Source: Bactrocera neohumeralis
Taxonomy: Eukaryota > Arthropoda > Insecta > Diptera > Tephritidae
DNA: 64,000 nt
Direction of reading: 5' to 3'
Assembly (NCBI RefSeq): GCF_024586455.1
Contig: NW_026089623.1
Span: 7,846,204 to 7,910,203 of the forward strand
The notes under the pieces were generated by a model that did no database searches, was not told the origin of the DNA, and was given only the letters and a program-made list of their open reading frames with translations. Numbering within the stretch: position 1 is the first letter of the stretch; each line of letters starts with the position of its first letter. Made by a program: the position numbers and the translations under genes. Below are positions 23,896 through 35,474 of the stretch, in pieces.

Positions 23896-25519
23896 CACTG
23901 CGCATCATCAGGTTAGCGCATACCCTCGTGTAAGTGCTTTGGGTTCAAAACATAAGCCGCTAATGTTTTTAAAATTAATAAAAATTATTTTTGTTTATGG
24001 CCCATTCAATTCCGTGTTAAATAAAACAAAAAATACTGGTTATTTATTTTTGTAATATATTTTTTTGTTTTTTTTCGAAAAATAACATAACAATTAACAA
24101 TTCAAATTTGGTTATCAGGTTAGCACACATCATTTTTTTCATTGTTGAAAAGTCTTTTAACCACGAAATTTTTTATAAAGTGTTACATATAGTAATTTTA
24201 ACATTTTTATACAAAAATTAATAATGTGTCGATCCTCCCTTGTTGAGAATTACCTCATAGATTCGATTGGAAACGATTCATATAATTTTCCAATATAATT
24301 AAGTGACATGGTGGACCAAGCGTACTTGATGCCTTCAATTAGCTCCTCTTTGTTGGAATATTGTTTCCCAGACTCGTAAACTTTACGAGCCAGCCATCCC
24401 CATACCTTTTCTATTATATTGATGTCGGGTGAATAAGGCTGCAACTGCATTAGACGGACATTTTGGTCCCCAATCCATGACTTAACCACCCGGGCAGTGT
24501 GGATCGGGGCATTGTCGTGTTGGAAAGTCCACGGCAGATCTCCGAAAACGTTTTGGAAATGGGGAAAAGCTATTTCAAGTACGTTTTTGTAAGTGTTTGC
24601 ATTCATATTTGCAGTTAAAAACTGTAACTCGCACGTACCGTAATAGCAGATGGCGCCCCACACCATCACATCCCCCACCCTACTATGAAGGCGATCCAAC
24701 TGATGTTCCTCTTTGCGAAGATCATGGAAGTAGTAGTTGTATCCGTCCGGATTTTCCAAATTAAATTTTTTTTCATTCGAGAAGACAACGTAGCGCCAAT
24801 CAGAATTCCATGGCATGTGCTTCCTCGCAAAATTCAAGCGCACTTCCTTTCTAGCAACGTTTAGTATGGGTTTTTTCTTTAATTTCAGTCTTTTTAAATG
24901 TGGAGCACTACGTATCACTCTTTGAATTGTAGATAAGCTGCTTTAACATTAACATTTGCCCTAATCTTTGCGGTCGAGGCGTGAGAGTTTGAGGCTTCTC
25001 TCAAAATTGCTCTCTTATCAGCAGCGGAAATCACTCTATTATATTTGTTATTTTTGCCATAATTCAACTTATTGCTGAGAAATGCTGATATAACTTTACG
25101 ACTTCTGCCCATTTTGTTGGATATTGAACTTATTGACAGCCCTGCTTCCTTGTAAGCTTCAATTTTGGATCTCTCCTCAACAGATAGCGATTTTCCTTTA
25201 CCCATATTAAAGCGAATAGTTTACTTTAGCAGTATAAAAAAATTGGTTGCAATACGCATTCAACTGTTGAAGATAAACTGAAAGGAATTTGCTTGTGCTA
25301 ACCTGATGACGCAAAAATACAACACACTTCTCCATTAAAAATAATAGAAAATAGCAAAAACCAAATAACGGGATCTTTCTTTCACATGTTCTCTTTGCCA
25401 GTGATGGTGTATACGAAGATCAGAAAAATAGAGTAAAATAATTTTGCTGCATCTTAACAAAAACAACTACAAGAGAAATTATATAAAGCCGATAGGGGGT
25501 GTGCTAACCTGATGATGTG
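23896..25519 (-). mobile_element. Tc3-like DNA transposon, complete ends, dead transposase
   Basis: The element is bounded by inverted ends containing CATCATCAGGTTAGC (left) and GCTAACCTGATGATGTG (right), with TA on both sides (23894-23895 and 25520-25521), as expected for Tc1/mariner insertions. The left end has about four extra bases (TGCG) relative to the right. A second inner pair of the same motif, ATCAGGTTAGCACA at about 24115 and GTGCTAACCTGATGACG at about 25297, lies some 200 bases inside each end. Tc3 is known for such paired terminal and internal binding sites. Length is 1624 bp. Confidence 0.85.
24250..25205 (-). pseudogene. Tc3-like transposase, frameshifted, catalytic Asp changed
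   Basis: The N-terminal frame (25205-24915) starts MGKGKSLSVEERSKIEAYKE. It has a first helix-turn-helix (LSISSISNKMGRSRKVI) and the beginning of a second. Near 24925-24940 the reading shifts frame, from VKAAYLQFKE-stop into STIQRVIRSAPHLKR. The second frame then runs to 24250 through the catalytic domain. The D,D34E triad is damaged: the position expected as FSDEKKFN reads FSNEKKFN (Asp to Asn). The second Asp (QHDNAPIHTA) and the Glu (SPDINIIEKVWG) are kept. The rest is well preserved, including VMVWGAICYYG. With a frameshift and a lost catalytic residue this copy should not make active transposase, though its ends might still be mobilised by another copy. Confidence 0.85.
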
Positions 25520-25539
25520 TATATCTATAAAGAATATGC

Positions 25540-26312
25540 CATCTTAAGCCGAAGAATTGTCAAAATCGGACCGACATTTATCATGGTCTTTTTGTGAAAT
25601 AGGTTATTGGAATCTGGAGACAATTTTTTACTGTGCCTTTGTGTCAAAAATGAGCTCAATCAAGTGATGATCTTCCTATACATAAAAGAAGGTGTTTCGA
25701 ACTTCCGGTTAACTTTATACAATATATTTCGGCCAATCTGTGAGGTATCTTAATTGTATCTTAATGAAACTCAGAGATCTTCATTATACCAAAAATGTAT
25801 AAAATCGAATTATTCATATATGAGTTTCTAACTTGCGGTTCGCTTTATTTTTTTATATATGTATATCGGTCAATATGTAAAATATCATAACGAAATTATG
25901 TGCATACATACATATGTATATGTATAACATTGGATAAATTGTAGTTTAATAGCGGAACTGTGTTAAATGTTATTTTCATTATTCTAACAGACTTTATGCC
26001 GAATATGTTGGCCAGTGTGTGAGTTATTTTCAATAAATTGAGTAATGTTATCAGTATAGACTTTTCTCTGGTTGATGTTTTCCTCATACATAAATATGTA
26101 AATCACATTATATTATTTAAATCACATTTTATACAACATATCTTATTAAAAGCCATAGAAAAAACACATTTTCGCCGTATATCTTGTACACTTTTGACAC
26201 AATTTGCAGGAATTTCTGCCCGAATTGGAGTTTTTAAATACCATTTTTGAAAATTTGGAGAAATAAAAGTATTTGTTGAAGTATTTTTCTGAATATTAAA
26301 AAACAGCGAAGA
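25540..26312. repeat. Dispersed repeat family, fragments
   Basis: Phrases such as GTCAAAATCGGACC (about 25558), AACTTCCGGTTAACTTTATA (about 25698) and TTTCGGCCAATCTGTGAGGT recur with drift at 12690-13060 and 33040-33130. Frames within it are not coding. Confidence 0.55.
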
Positions 26313-26381
26313 TCGTTTTGCCGCCCCCAAGACGTTGCGTCCGGGGCGACGGCCCCCTTCGCCCCTCCCTAGCTACGCCGC
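26313..26381 (-). mobile_element. Terminal piece of a hAT-like element
   Basis: The GC-rich stretch ends, read on the minus strand, as CAGCGGCGTAGCTAGGGAGG at 26381. It is very like the terminal phrases at 14985 and 46578. It stands out sharply from the AT-rich surroundings. No transposase is attached. Confidence 0.45.
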
Positions 26382-26789
26382 TGTACAATATGGATTCATA
26401 TGCTCACAATTTGTCGAAGAATCAATGTTGAATTTGTACGCGACATTTTTAATACAAAGTTTTGTAAAAATTGAAATTGTTTTCCCGCATCTTTGCAAAT
26501 GTCATCAGTATAAAATAATTTTTTACATCGAACTTTGATTTCTTTACTTGTTCAACACAAATTTTTTTTACACTCGAAAGAACAATTTTCACCGACTTTT
26601 ACCCTTGCAAATTATGAAAGTAATAAACGTTCGGTGACGCCCGAATTTAAAGCTTCCTTACTTCTTAAAGTTCTTCCTGTGCACACTTGTTTGGCAAACA
26701 AGAGAGAATCACAACACTAGTGCGCAAGGTTGCACCACAAGTGCTTCCCGTTTATTTAAGCATCTGGTAAATTTTGTTAGAAAAAAAAA

Positions 26790-27125
26790 CTGTTGGTGTG
26801 ATGGCAGTGAGAACGTAACCGCCAATGGCACTATGATAACCGACTACTTGATGCCTGAAATTGAAGCTCGTGATCTTGGCGACATTTAGCTTTAAAGAGA
26901 CAGCTCGATATACATATATCATACCATTAGACTTTTTCCTGTGGGGATATGTAAAGTCAAAGCCTATGCGGCCAATCCCGCTTCGACTCGGGCCTTGGAG
27001 GAAAATATAGTGTGTCAGATACCAGTCGAAATGCTCGAACGAGTCATCGAAAATTGGGCTTAACGAATCATCTGATTTGATAGCCAACATTTTAAAGAGA
27101 TATTCTTCAAAAAATAAAACTTTCT
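26790..27125 (+). mobile_element. Mariner-family transposase C-terminal remnant
   Basis: On the + strand decayed sequence reads ITDYLMPEIEARDLGDI (about 26838), LFPVGICKVKAYAANPAST (about 26930-26990), ALEENIV, then QIPVEMLERVIENWA (about 27015-27060) and FKEIFFKK (about 27090). This is the tail of an insect mariner-type transposase (family: LWGYVKSKVYANKP, IPVEMLERVIENW). The catalytic Asp segments are lost and the frame is broken. No ends were found. Confidence 0.6.
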
Positions 27126-27370
27126 AAAGTGAAAATTTGTATCTATCATCTCAAATTTTCTCTCTGACATACGAAGATTTTTGTTCTTGAAAATAGTAGC
27201 TTGTTGATACCGAATCGTGCGTGCTTGGCAACACGCTTTATGTTTTTATACGTAACAGTTTGCTTCTACGTAATTCGGCATTTTTTCTTATTGAAATATT
27301 CAAAAATTTTATATTTACTATATGAGCACATTACTTGTTATTTAAAGTTATGTCAGTTATTTTTTTATAT

Positions 27371-27483
27371 ACATGTGTCTCTTCAAGAATTTCTTAATTT
27401 TGGCATGCCAAAACGTACAGTTACCACCCAGAACTATACGTTTTGGCATGCCAAAATTAAGAAATTCTTGAAGAGACACATGT
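27371..27483. repeat. Perfect 47-bp inverted repeat with 19-nt loop
   Basis: 27371-27417 is the exact reverse complement of 27437-27483, with the loop at 27418-27436. Each arm also holds the 16-bp palindrome TTTTGGCATGCCAAAA. Transcribed within the gcm2 pre-mRNA, it would fold into a fully paired hairpin. Confidence 0.95.
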
Positions 27484-28044
27484 TCTTTTGACATATGTAT
27501 GTAGATTTACAAATTGACAAATTGGTTAGCCGTTACAACCGAAACTTAATTGGAGTTTGCATTTAAATATAAAAATATAATTATATAAATAAGTTATTTA
27601 AATAATATAAACAAATTTAAATAAAATAAATAATTTGTGCCAAACCTTTAACATGTACAGCCAGGAGAAAATTCAGCACCGAGTAATCTGCCACCAGGGG
27701 TGCATTTTTATTCATAAGAACTCACTACTTATTGAATTTCAGATTATCTGTAAATATTTTTTATGGACGAAATACGACACACTGTGACGTTTAAATCATC
27801 TACTAATTAAAATATATCATAAATAAATAATTTCCCACTATATTAAGTAACAATATTTATAGTTTTTATTATGTCAATATTCAAGTATTCAAGTATTGAA
27901 ATTATCGATGACTACCGATTTTTGAGCCAGTAGTTGCATATGAATGGCTCGAATGCTTCAAGTGCTCACAGTAAATCTTTAATATACATACTACATGTGT
28001 AGTGTAAGAGTGTTGAACCATTGTTATTGGGCTTACTGTTGGCC
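27484..28044. other. AT-rich spacer, nothing recognised
   Basis: No coding pattern or repeat ends seen. Confidence 0.5.
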
Positions 28045-29340
28045 CACAGTGGGATAGATCAACTACTAAATTTATACTAAAAAGTATGTATTAATAAGAT
28101 ATGAAGATAAATTATAATAATGTATAAATGGCAATATTACGATTTTTTTGGAGCCGCGATTTGTTGGTACGAATGAACAGGGACCTCTAGCACTAGGAAG
28201 TCCTCAGGATTAAAAAATGTACACACATGTACCCTCCTTAGACTTATAGTTTTCACACATTTTTCAAATAATACACTTTTAAAGAAAATAAATATATTTT
28301 GCAAACTACTTTCACAATCACACTTTCAAGAGATTTGTGTGTTTCCATTTATGACAAATAGTAGTGTTATAAAGCGACAATGGTTCAAAATAAACTCTTA
28401 TTTCATACATATGGGTTATATATTATATATTATTTAAAAAAGATGTTGACATCTGGTTTCGATAAATATGTTTTTTAAGCTAGAAACATATTATAAAATT
28501 ACACAACATTTTTTCAACTTCGCTTCTATTGCCTTTACGAACGCAAATGTCTTGTATTTTTTCTAGTTTTTATTTCCGTTTTTGTTTTCAAACGAGATAT
28601 GGCTTTGGAGCGGTTTATTTATTTTAATATAATTGTTTATTACTTATTGTGATTTTAAAAAGCATATGCAAAAATTTCACTTTAATATAGGCAGTGGACC
28701 CATTATTTCATCAGATGTATGGCCGTCGTTGAAAATTTTTCTAGCAATGTTTCCATCATTTGAAGATCCACTACCACCTATTTTTGGTTTAAGACCCATT
28801 TTGCGAAACTCGAAAAATATTTGTTTTCCTTCTTAGAAATCGTTCTTTGGCTTCTAAACCCTTTAATTTCCATTGTCTGATTTCAAGTCTATTTATTTTC
28901 AAAAAGTCGAATATAGGCATGTAATGGAGACAATCCAAATTCGCAGCGAACTGTTCGTACTTCTTTTTTCAAGCATTTGTCAATATCGGTTATCTCAGTA
29001 GGTTTGGCCTGAAGGTCGGGGGTTTTCTAAATTAGTTTGTGCTCCTCATCATTTTGCGATTTTATTAGCCAAAAGCAAATCATCAGCAGCGGACACATCG
29101 AGTTCTGCTAAATCTGCAATCCTTAGCCGCTTCGTTCTCAATGAGCACTCTACCAGAGTTAATCTAGGGCGTCCTCGATCTTGACTCAATACGGATGATT
29201 TTCGACTTAATAATATACAAGTATATTCATATTGTGCAAACCAATTCGAACTTTTTTGTATAACTTTTGATTTTGTTCTGCTGCTTTTATTCCACATATC
29301 TGCAAATCTTTTAAATATGTAATCAAGTCTTTTCATAACA
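28045..29340 (-). mobile_element. Second Transib-type element, internally deleted
   Basis: The minus strand holds pieces of a Transib (RAG1-related) transposase in order. 29336-29049 has RFADMWNKSSRTKSKV, then GRPRLTLVECSLRTKRLR, the N-terminal region. About 28990-28900 has SEFGLSPLH, then FDFLKI, RLEIRQWK. About 28790-28690 has MGLKPKIGGSGSSNDGNIAR, then KIF, matching AGTGSTSNGNTARRFF in the copy at 51732. The segment with the first two catalytic Asp residues is missing between the first two pieces. Near the expected 3' end, 28045 reads CACAGTGGG, identical to the first nine bases of the complete Transib at 51528. The right-hand terminal repeat was not found and may have been lost before the RTE at 29567. 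Confidence 0.65.
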
Positions 29341-29566
29341 ATATTTTCAATATATTCGTAGCCATGCTTTTTTTTAGCTTTATTAGGAAATTAACCTTTT
29401 TCCAAACACAACAATTCAAAAATATATAGGCGTGAAAGGTCATATGAATATGGCGTGCCAGAATAAAAGTACATCTAAAACAAACATTTGGTAAAAGTGA
29501 GAAAATGAAAACCAATTTAAATAAATATGACAAAAAAAACAATATAATATACTCGTTTATACATCT

Positions 29567-30445
29567 TCTTCTTCTTAATTGGCGTAGACACCGCTTACGC
29601 GATTATAGCCGAGTTAACAACAGCGCGCCAGTCGTTTCTTCTTTTCGCTACGTGGCGCCAATTGGATATTCCAAGCGAAGCCAGGTCCTTCTCCACTTGG
29701 TCCTTCCAACGGAGTGGAGGTCTTCCTCTTCCTCTGCTTCCCCCGGCGGGTACTGCATCGAATACTTTCAGAGCTGGAGTGTTTTCATCCATCCGGACAA
29801 CATGACCTAGCCAGCGTAGTCGCTGTCTTTTAATTCGCTGAACTATGTCAATGTCGTCGTATATCTCGTACAGCTCATCGTTCCATCGAATGCGATATTC
29901 GCCGTGGCCAATACGCAAAGGACCATAAATCTTTCGCAGAATTTTTCTCTCGAAAACTCGTAACGTCGACTCATCGGTTGTTGTCATCGCCCAAGCCTCT
30001 GCGCCGTATAGCAGGACGGGAATAAATGGGTGACTTATAGAGTTTGGTTTTTGTTCGTCGAGAGAGGACTTTGCTTCTCAATTGCCTACTCAGTCCGAAG
30101 TAGCACCTGTTGGCAAGAGTTATCCTGCGTTGGGTTTCTAGGCTGACATTGTTGGTGGTGTTTACGCTGGTTCCAAGATAGACGAAATTATCTACGACTT
30201 CAAAGTTATGACTGTCAACAGTGACGTGAGTGCCAAGTCGTGAGTGCGACGACTGTTTGTTTGATGACAGGAGATATTTCGTTTTGCCCTCTTTCACTGC
30301 CGGACCCATTTTCTGTGCTTCCTTGTCCAGCATGGAGAAAGCAGAACTAACGGCGCGGGTGTTGAGGCCGATGATATGGATATCATCGGCATACGCCAGC
30401 AGTACACTCTTATAGAAGATGGTACCTTCTCTATTTAGTTCTGCA
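29567..30445 (-). mobile_element. RTE-like LINE copy 4, C-terminal third
   Basis: The minus strand from 30445 reads VRAAELNREGTIFYKSVLLA, then YADDIHIIGLN (catalytic YADD intact), SSNKQSSHSRLGTHV, NRCYFGLSRQLRSK, then in another frame FERKILRKIYGPLRIG, RWLGHVVRMDENTPAL and GGSRGRGRPPLRWKDQ to the 3' end. The tail is AAGAAGAAG-like at 29567-29576. One frameshift lies near 29985. This is the best-kept copy of the C-terminal part. The frame upstream of 30445 is not LINE sequence. Confidence 0.85.
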
Positions 30446-30689
30446 GCTCGAACTCGTTTATACATACTTATACTTAAATCTAAAAAATTATGAAAAGTGA
30501 TACATAAAAAATGTCGAAGTTTGTAGAATAAGACGAATAACAAAGAGAGGGGCAAAAGTTGGCAGCTGAAATCTAAACCATAGACTCGGAAAACATTAAC
30601 TAATATGAACAAACAAGACCCATTTGAGGCCGAGATAGGGATCACAACTTTTTTTTATTACTTAATTCGATGTATAAAGAAAAATATAC

Positions 30690-30870
30690 TACTGTGACCA
30701 AATTGAAAGGTGAATTTTGTCCATTTCATTTCCTTCAAACGAATTTCCCAGGCACCATAGCACTTGAAAAAATCCTCCGTCGTGATGGCCAACACGGCTT
30801 CTTCCATTCAGCTTTTATATCCTCAATTGAGTCAAAACGGTGTCCTCAGAGTGCTCATGCGAATTTGCTG
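30690..30870 (-). mobile_element. Mariner-type transposase C-terminal scrap
   Basis: The minus strand reads RFDSIEDIKAEWKK, then, after a shift, ITTEDFFKCYGAWEIRLK. This resembles the last part of mariner transposases, where a FxSIEAIKAxS stretch precedes FxKCFxxWKxRW. No ends or catalytic parts are present. Confidence 0.4.
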
Positions 30871-30904
30871 AATAGCCAGAAGTTACACGAAGGTAAATCA
30901 GTCG

Positions 30905-31492
30905 AGTGCGGTGGATAATTTCGTATATCTTGTAACCAGCATTAACACCAACAACAACGTCAGCCTCGAAATCCAAAGCAGGATATCTCTTGCCAACAGG
31001 TACTACTTCGGACTAAATAGGCAATTGAGAAGTAAAGTCCTCTCTCGATGAACAAAAGCCAAACTCTATAAGTCACCCATTTATTCCCGTCCTGCTATAC
31101 CGCGCAGAGGCATGGACATTGCGAGTTTTCGAGAGAAAGGTTCTGCGAAAGATTTATGGTCCTTTGCGCATTGGCCTCGCCAAATATCGCATTCGATAGA
31201 ACGATGAGCTGCTTGAGATATACGATGACATTGGCATCGTTCAGCGAATTGAAAGACAGGGCTACGCTGGCTAGGTCATGTTGTCTGATTGGATGAAAAC
31301 ACTCCAGCTCTGGAAGTATTCGCAGTACCCGCCGGGGGAAGCAGAGGAAGAGGAAACCGTCCACTCCGTTGGAAGGACCAGGTGGAGAAGGACCAGTTGG
31401 CGTCACCTTGCAAAAAGAAGAAACGACTGATGCGCTTTTGTTAACTCGGCTATAACCGCGTAAACGGTTTCTAAGCCAGTAAATAAGAAGAA
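30905..31492 (+). mobile_element. RTE-like LINE copy 5, 3' end
   Basis: The + strand reads VDNFVYL-like sequence (about 30910), NTNNNVSLEIQS, GLNRQLRSKVLS, then LRVFERKVLRKIYGPLRIG (about 31120-31175) and RWLG/VV-type sequence to 31450. Frames are broken. The end near 31492 has an AAATAAGAAGAATAA tail. It lies in opposite orientation to copy 4, about 450 bp away. Confidence 0.8.
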
Positions 31493-31953
31493 TAAGTATC
31501 ACTCACCAGGTCACTTGTAAAACAATAGTTTTAAAACAATAAAACAATATATTACGAAAAAATCGCTTTGTTATATAACATACACATTTTTCATTTTGAT
31601 TTACGGCGATTAAACACGATTTTATATTGCAATTTTATTTGTTATGAGAGATAATTTTTAATCTATTTGCAGTGCACAGTCCGCGTGTTCTATTGTGGCG
31701 CGTACGAAAGGGATAGAGAAAATATTTTTTTAACGTTAGTTTCAAAAAATAGTTTTGAGACATACAGTAGTAAATTTCTATTTTTTTATTTCTAATTTTT
31801 GGCCTATGGAATCGACCAGTGTGCATAGTGTAAATCGAAAGTTCGAAATTTTCAGAACTGAAGCGTGCGAACCATTGTTGTCCTAAACTTCACAAACTTC
31901 ATTGGTGGCTTGCGTGGCATTCTTCCCTTTTTATTAAAAAAAATTTCAAAATA

Positions 31954-32101
31954 TGTGACCAGGTCTACGAAAAGGGAGCTTACGTGCGAAAACTAGTTTT
32001 TTGGGAAAAGCTGTTAAAAATAATCCTCAGTTTCTCGTTATCTCATTAATTGTTCTCCTTTTTTTTGACACCTAAGCCCCCTTTCCGTAGACCAGGTCAC
32101 A
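31954..32101. mobile_element. Short MITE, 148 bp, about 33-bp inverted ends, TA flanks
   Basis: TGTGACCAGGTCTACG at 31954 pairs with CGTAGACCAGGTCACA ending at 32101. The inverted match extends to AGCTTACGTG and CACCTAAGCC with a few mismatches. TA lies on both sides (31952-31953 and 32102-32103), though the flanks are partly palindromic. There is no coding content. Confidence 0.65.
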
Positions 32102-32847
32102 TATAGTGAATTTCTTCATTATTTTCACTCTTTTTTGAACAGTTGTAACTTTTTTCAACTTTTTTTTGTAGATATACGACTGCAACGACATCTATTGACA
32201 AAATACGAAAAGACTTTTTCGACTACCAATATTATAATCCAATATACCGTATATAGTTGTATGTGAATAGGACATGTGGTGTAGTTCAAACTGTTATATT
32301 TAAAAGTGTAATTAACATTTCCGTGCTTTTGAGAAGCTGATCGTTAAACTTTTTTGTAAACAATTCCAGTCGATAGTAAATTGAAAATTCTAGCCGTTCA
32401 CGTATTTCCATAAACAAAATTTTGACAACTTATACAAATAATTTAGGGTTTTTCCAAACTTTATATTGCAAAAAATCATGTGCCATAAGAAGAAACCCAA
32501 TGATTACATCAAATTTGTTCTTATTAAATTGTATTATTGATTTCAGACATACATACCTATTTTAATTATTTTGCTTTTGCCAAATTTATGACTCATTATG
32601 AACTCAAGCTATACTATATAATGGAAATGAGACACAGTCAACTCCGTAAGGCCCATAACCAAAGGTGCAGCATTTTGTGGTACTTAAAAGGCACTTTAAA
32701 GAATCTCGCAGAAGTACTACATATATGGTACTTAAGTTCTGTTTGTTAAAAATATCCATTAAAATGTAAAAATCTAACCTTTAATTAATATAAACAAAAA
32801 TATACGGTCCTTTGGCAATATTAAATATTATTTCCAACATGCAAAAA
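32102..32847. other. AT-rich spacer, nothing recognised
   Basis: No motif-bearing frame or repeat boundary seen. Confidence 0.5.
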
Positions 32848-34243
32848 AGGGCTAAGTTCGGGTGCAACCGAACATTATATACTCTTGCAACTTGCAACAA
32901 TCAAAGCGAGAGAAATACTTTGAGGTTTAAAACTAATCATATAGAGTCAGCCGGACGTTCTAAAATCCTGATATTAGTTATATATAAATTTACCGATTTC
33001 AGGCACAAAGATACACTACTATGAGTAAAACACGCTCTTTTATTTTCATTGGGATAACTCACATTTTGGCCGATATACTATATACCCCAAAGTTCGGAAA
33101 TTTTTATACAAAGTATATGGGGGCTACGGGACCAATAGGGATGCAACCCATTTTTGACATACAGACATACCATTATAAGAGAAGTATTATCCCTTAATTG
33201 CAGTTATATATATTATTGGGTCCATATATTCAGTGCCTAAGGGTTTGAGCAGTTTATATTGGATTTAAACAATTTTTGGTCACAAGATGGCACACAATAA
33301 AAAAACTATTCGTGCAAAGTATTATCCCGTATATTAATTGCTTTTGATTTGTGTACTGGAAACTGAACGAATCAAGGGGAATTTAAAATTGTGTTATATG
33401 GGAAAAGGCGTGGTTTTAGTCCGATTTCGACTATTTTTACAATGCAACATAAGAATATAAGAAGAATGCCACATACTAAATTTTGTCGATATCGGTTTGG
33501 TCGGGTGCTGAGATTTGGGCTTTCACCCAACATCCAATTTTTAGACCGTTCCTATAAAGCTTTCTCATACCATCTTCGTGGTGAAATTTAATGTCTCTGG
33601 AGTATTTAATTATGGAATTATTGCGCTTTTAGTAGTTTTTAACAGTGCCGTTATATGGGAAGTGAGCGGGGTTATCCTCCGATTTCATCAATTTTCACAC
33701 TGTCGGTAGAAGTTCTTATAAGATTTGTACTCACGAAATTTGGTTATTGTAGCTTAAGTAGTTTAGGATCGAACATTATACTTGTTAGAGAGCGAGCCCA
33801 CGCCCACTTTTCCAAACAAAATTTCCCACATGTGCTCCTTGCCACTGCGAATCTCTGTGCAAGTCTGTCTGTTTCAGCTTTTTATCTTAATTCAGTGTTT
33901 AGTTATGGCACTTTATATGTTTTCGGTTAATAGCGATTTGTGGGCGGGCAATAGTTCGATTACGCCCATCTACGAACTCGAATGTGTTTTTGTACTAAAG
34001 AACCCCCATACAAAGTTTAATCGAGATATCTCAATTTTTACTCAAGTTACAGCTTGCATGGTCGGACGGACAGACAGACAATCAACCGGATTTCAACTTT
34101 TCTCGTCATACTGATCATTTATATATGTATACTTGTATACAACCCTATATCTATCTTCATTAGTTTTAGGAGATACGTACAACCGTTAGGTGAATATAAC
34201 TAAAATACTCTGTAGCAACTGGTTGCATGAGTATAAAAAGGAC
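32848..34243 (+). repeat. Dispersed repeat family, longest copy
   Basis: It starts GGGCTAAGTTCGGGTGCAAC and ends GTTGCATGAGTATAAAAA. TTATATACTCTTGCAAC near the left end is the approximate inverse of the right end (TTTTATACTCATGCAAC when complemented). Inside are GATATCTCAATTTTTACTC, GGACGGACAGACAGAC and CTTTTCTCGTCATACTGATC, which recur at 35475-35960 on the other strand. Frames within it lack protein family motifs. Its size and inverted ends suggest a non-autonomous DNA element; the class is not established. Confidence 0.65.
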
Positions 34244-35474
34244 TAATAAATATTGTTTAAAAAAACTAATAAGCATGCCTTTAAAGCACATGAAACTAAA
34301 ACGTGAAAAATAATTACTTATACAAATAAACTGACAAAAATAAAAAAGGGAGGCGCACTTATTGCGCGAAAAAATATGGCAGAAAGCATCTTACGCTGGG
34401 GAATGATTATTAGCTAGACTGTTATGTACCTTGAGGTTTGCAAAAATTATACATTACTTTGTGATACTAATGTTCCGAAATAGTATCTATCCCATGTTTG
34501 GAATGTACTCAGTGCAGCTAAGTTCTTTTTTTGCACAGCAGGGCAGGTAATAAAAACATTAAATAGTAACAACATAAATTACAATTAATACTTGGTGTAG
34601 GTTTAGCTAATAAAACGAAATAGAGAAGATTCATGGGCATACCAACTGACTAAATAACAATCATATTTACAATTTTTTCCTAGCCTTATTTTTCGAAAAG
34701 TATCAAAACCTTAATGCGGTTTTGTTTTCTATTGCTGTTAGTGATGAATGTCGGAGACGAGTTTGGCCCATATTATTTTAAACATTTTTTTTATTATTTT
34801 AATTTACTAAATAACTTTTGAGCTGCTGCAGAAGTGACAGGATTTGTAAAGAATAATAACTGTAAATACTTCCGTTAAGTCGCATTCTAGCACTCCATAT
34901 TTGCTCATTGTTTCCTTACATAATTGGTGAACAGACCGTGCTTGGGTTAGTTGAGGTAAAATTAGGTGGTAAATATTAATAAATTAAAGTGAAAAATTAG
35001 GGCTTATCATATTTGAATATTTTCTTGTAAATAATAAAAATGTTGGTGTTGGAAAACCGAATATATGACAGACTGCACCTTACTAATAAAACGTGTATTT
35101 AATTGAGATATTACTGTGCATAGTATAAAGCATTATTGAAAATATAAATTTTAGCAGCTAATTCACAAAATTTTTTTTAATTTTCCTTTGCCTTTTTTCT
35201 TTGCACTTAAATAATTTGTAATCATTTCCATACATTTGTAACTTTGCTTTGGGCTCTGCTAAAGCTTTTCTCGTCTCGTCCAAATTGATGGGGTTATTTA
35301 TGTAAAGTTTTGGATGCATAATTGATGTTGTTTGCAAAGTAACACGAACTCAAAATTTTGCATTTTTTTTAATACTCTCTGCTTCGTCACGCTCATCTTT
35401 ATTAGAGCACTTTAGAACTATTTCTGATAATACTTTGATAATAACGAAGTTTTATTGCAGATATCATATCACCT
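34244..35474. other. AT-rich spacer, nothing recognised
   Basis: No gene or repeat boundary recognised. Confidence 0.5.

Noticed and set aside
26480..26492. CCCGCAT core, similar to a GCM-binding site, in the gcm2 intron
   Set aside because: A single 7-base match in 34 kb is expected by chance, and the flanking base does not fit the remembered consensus.
27201..27491. 96-codon frame spanning the perfect hairpin
   Set aside because: The second half is a translation of the inverted repeat; no family motif, so the hairpin is reported instead.
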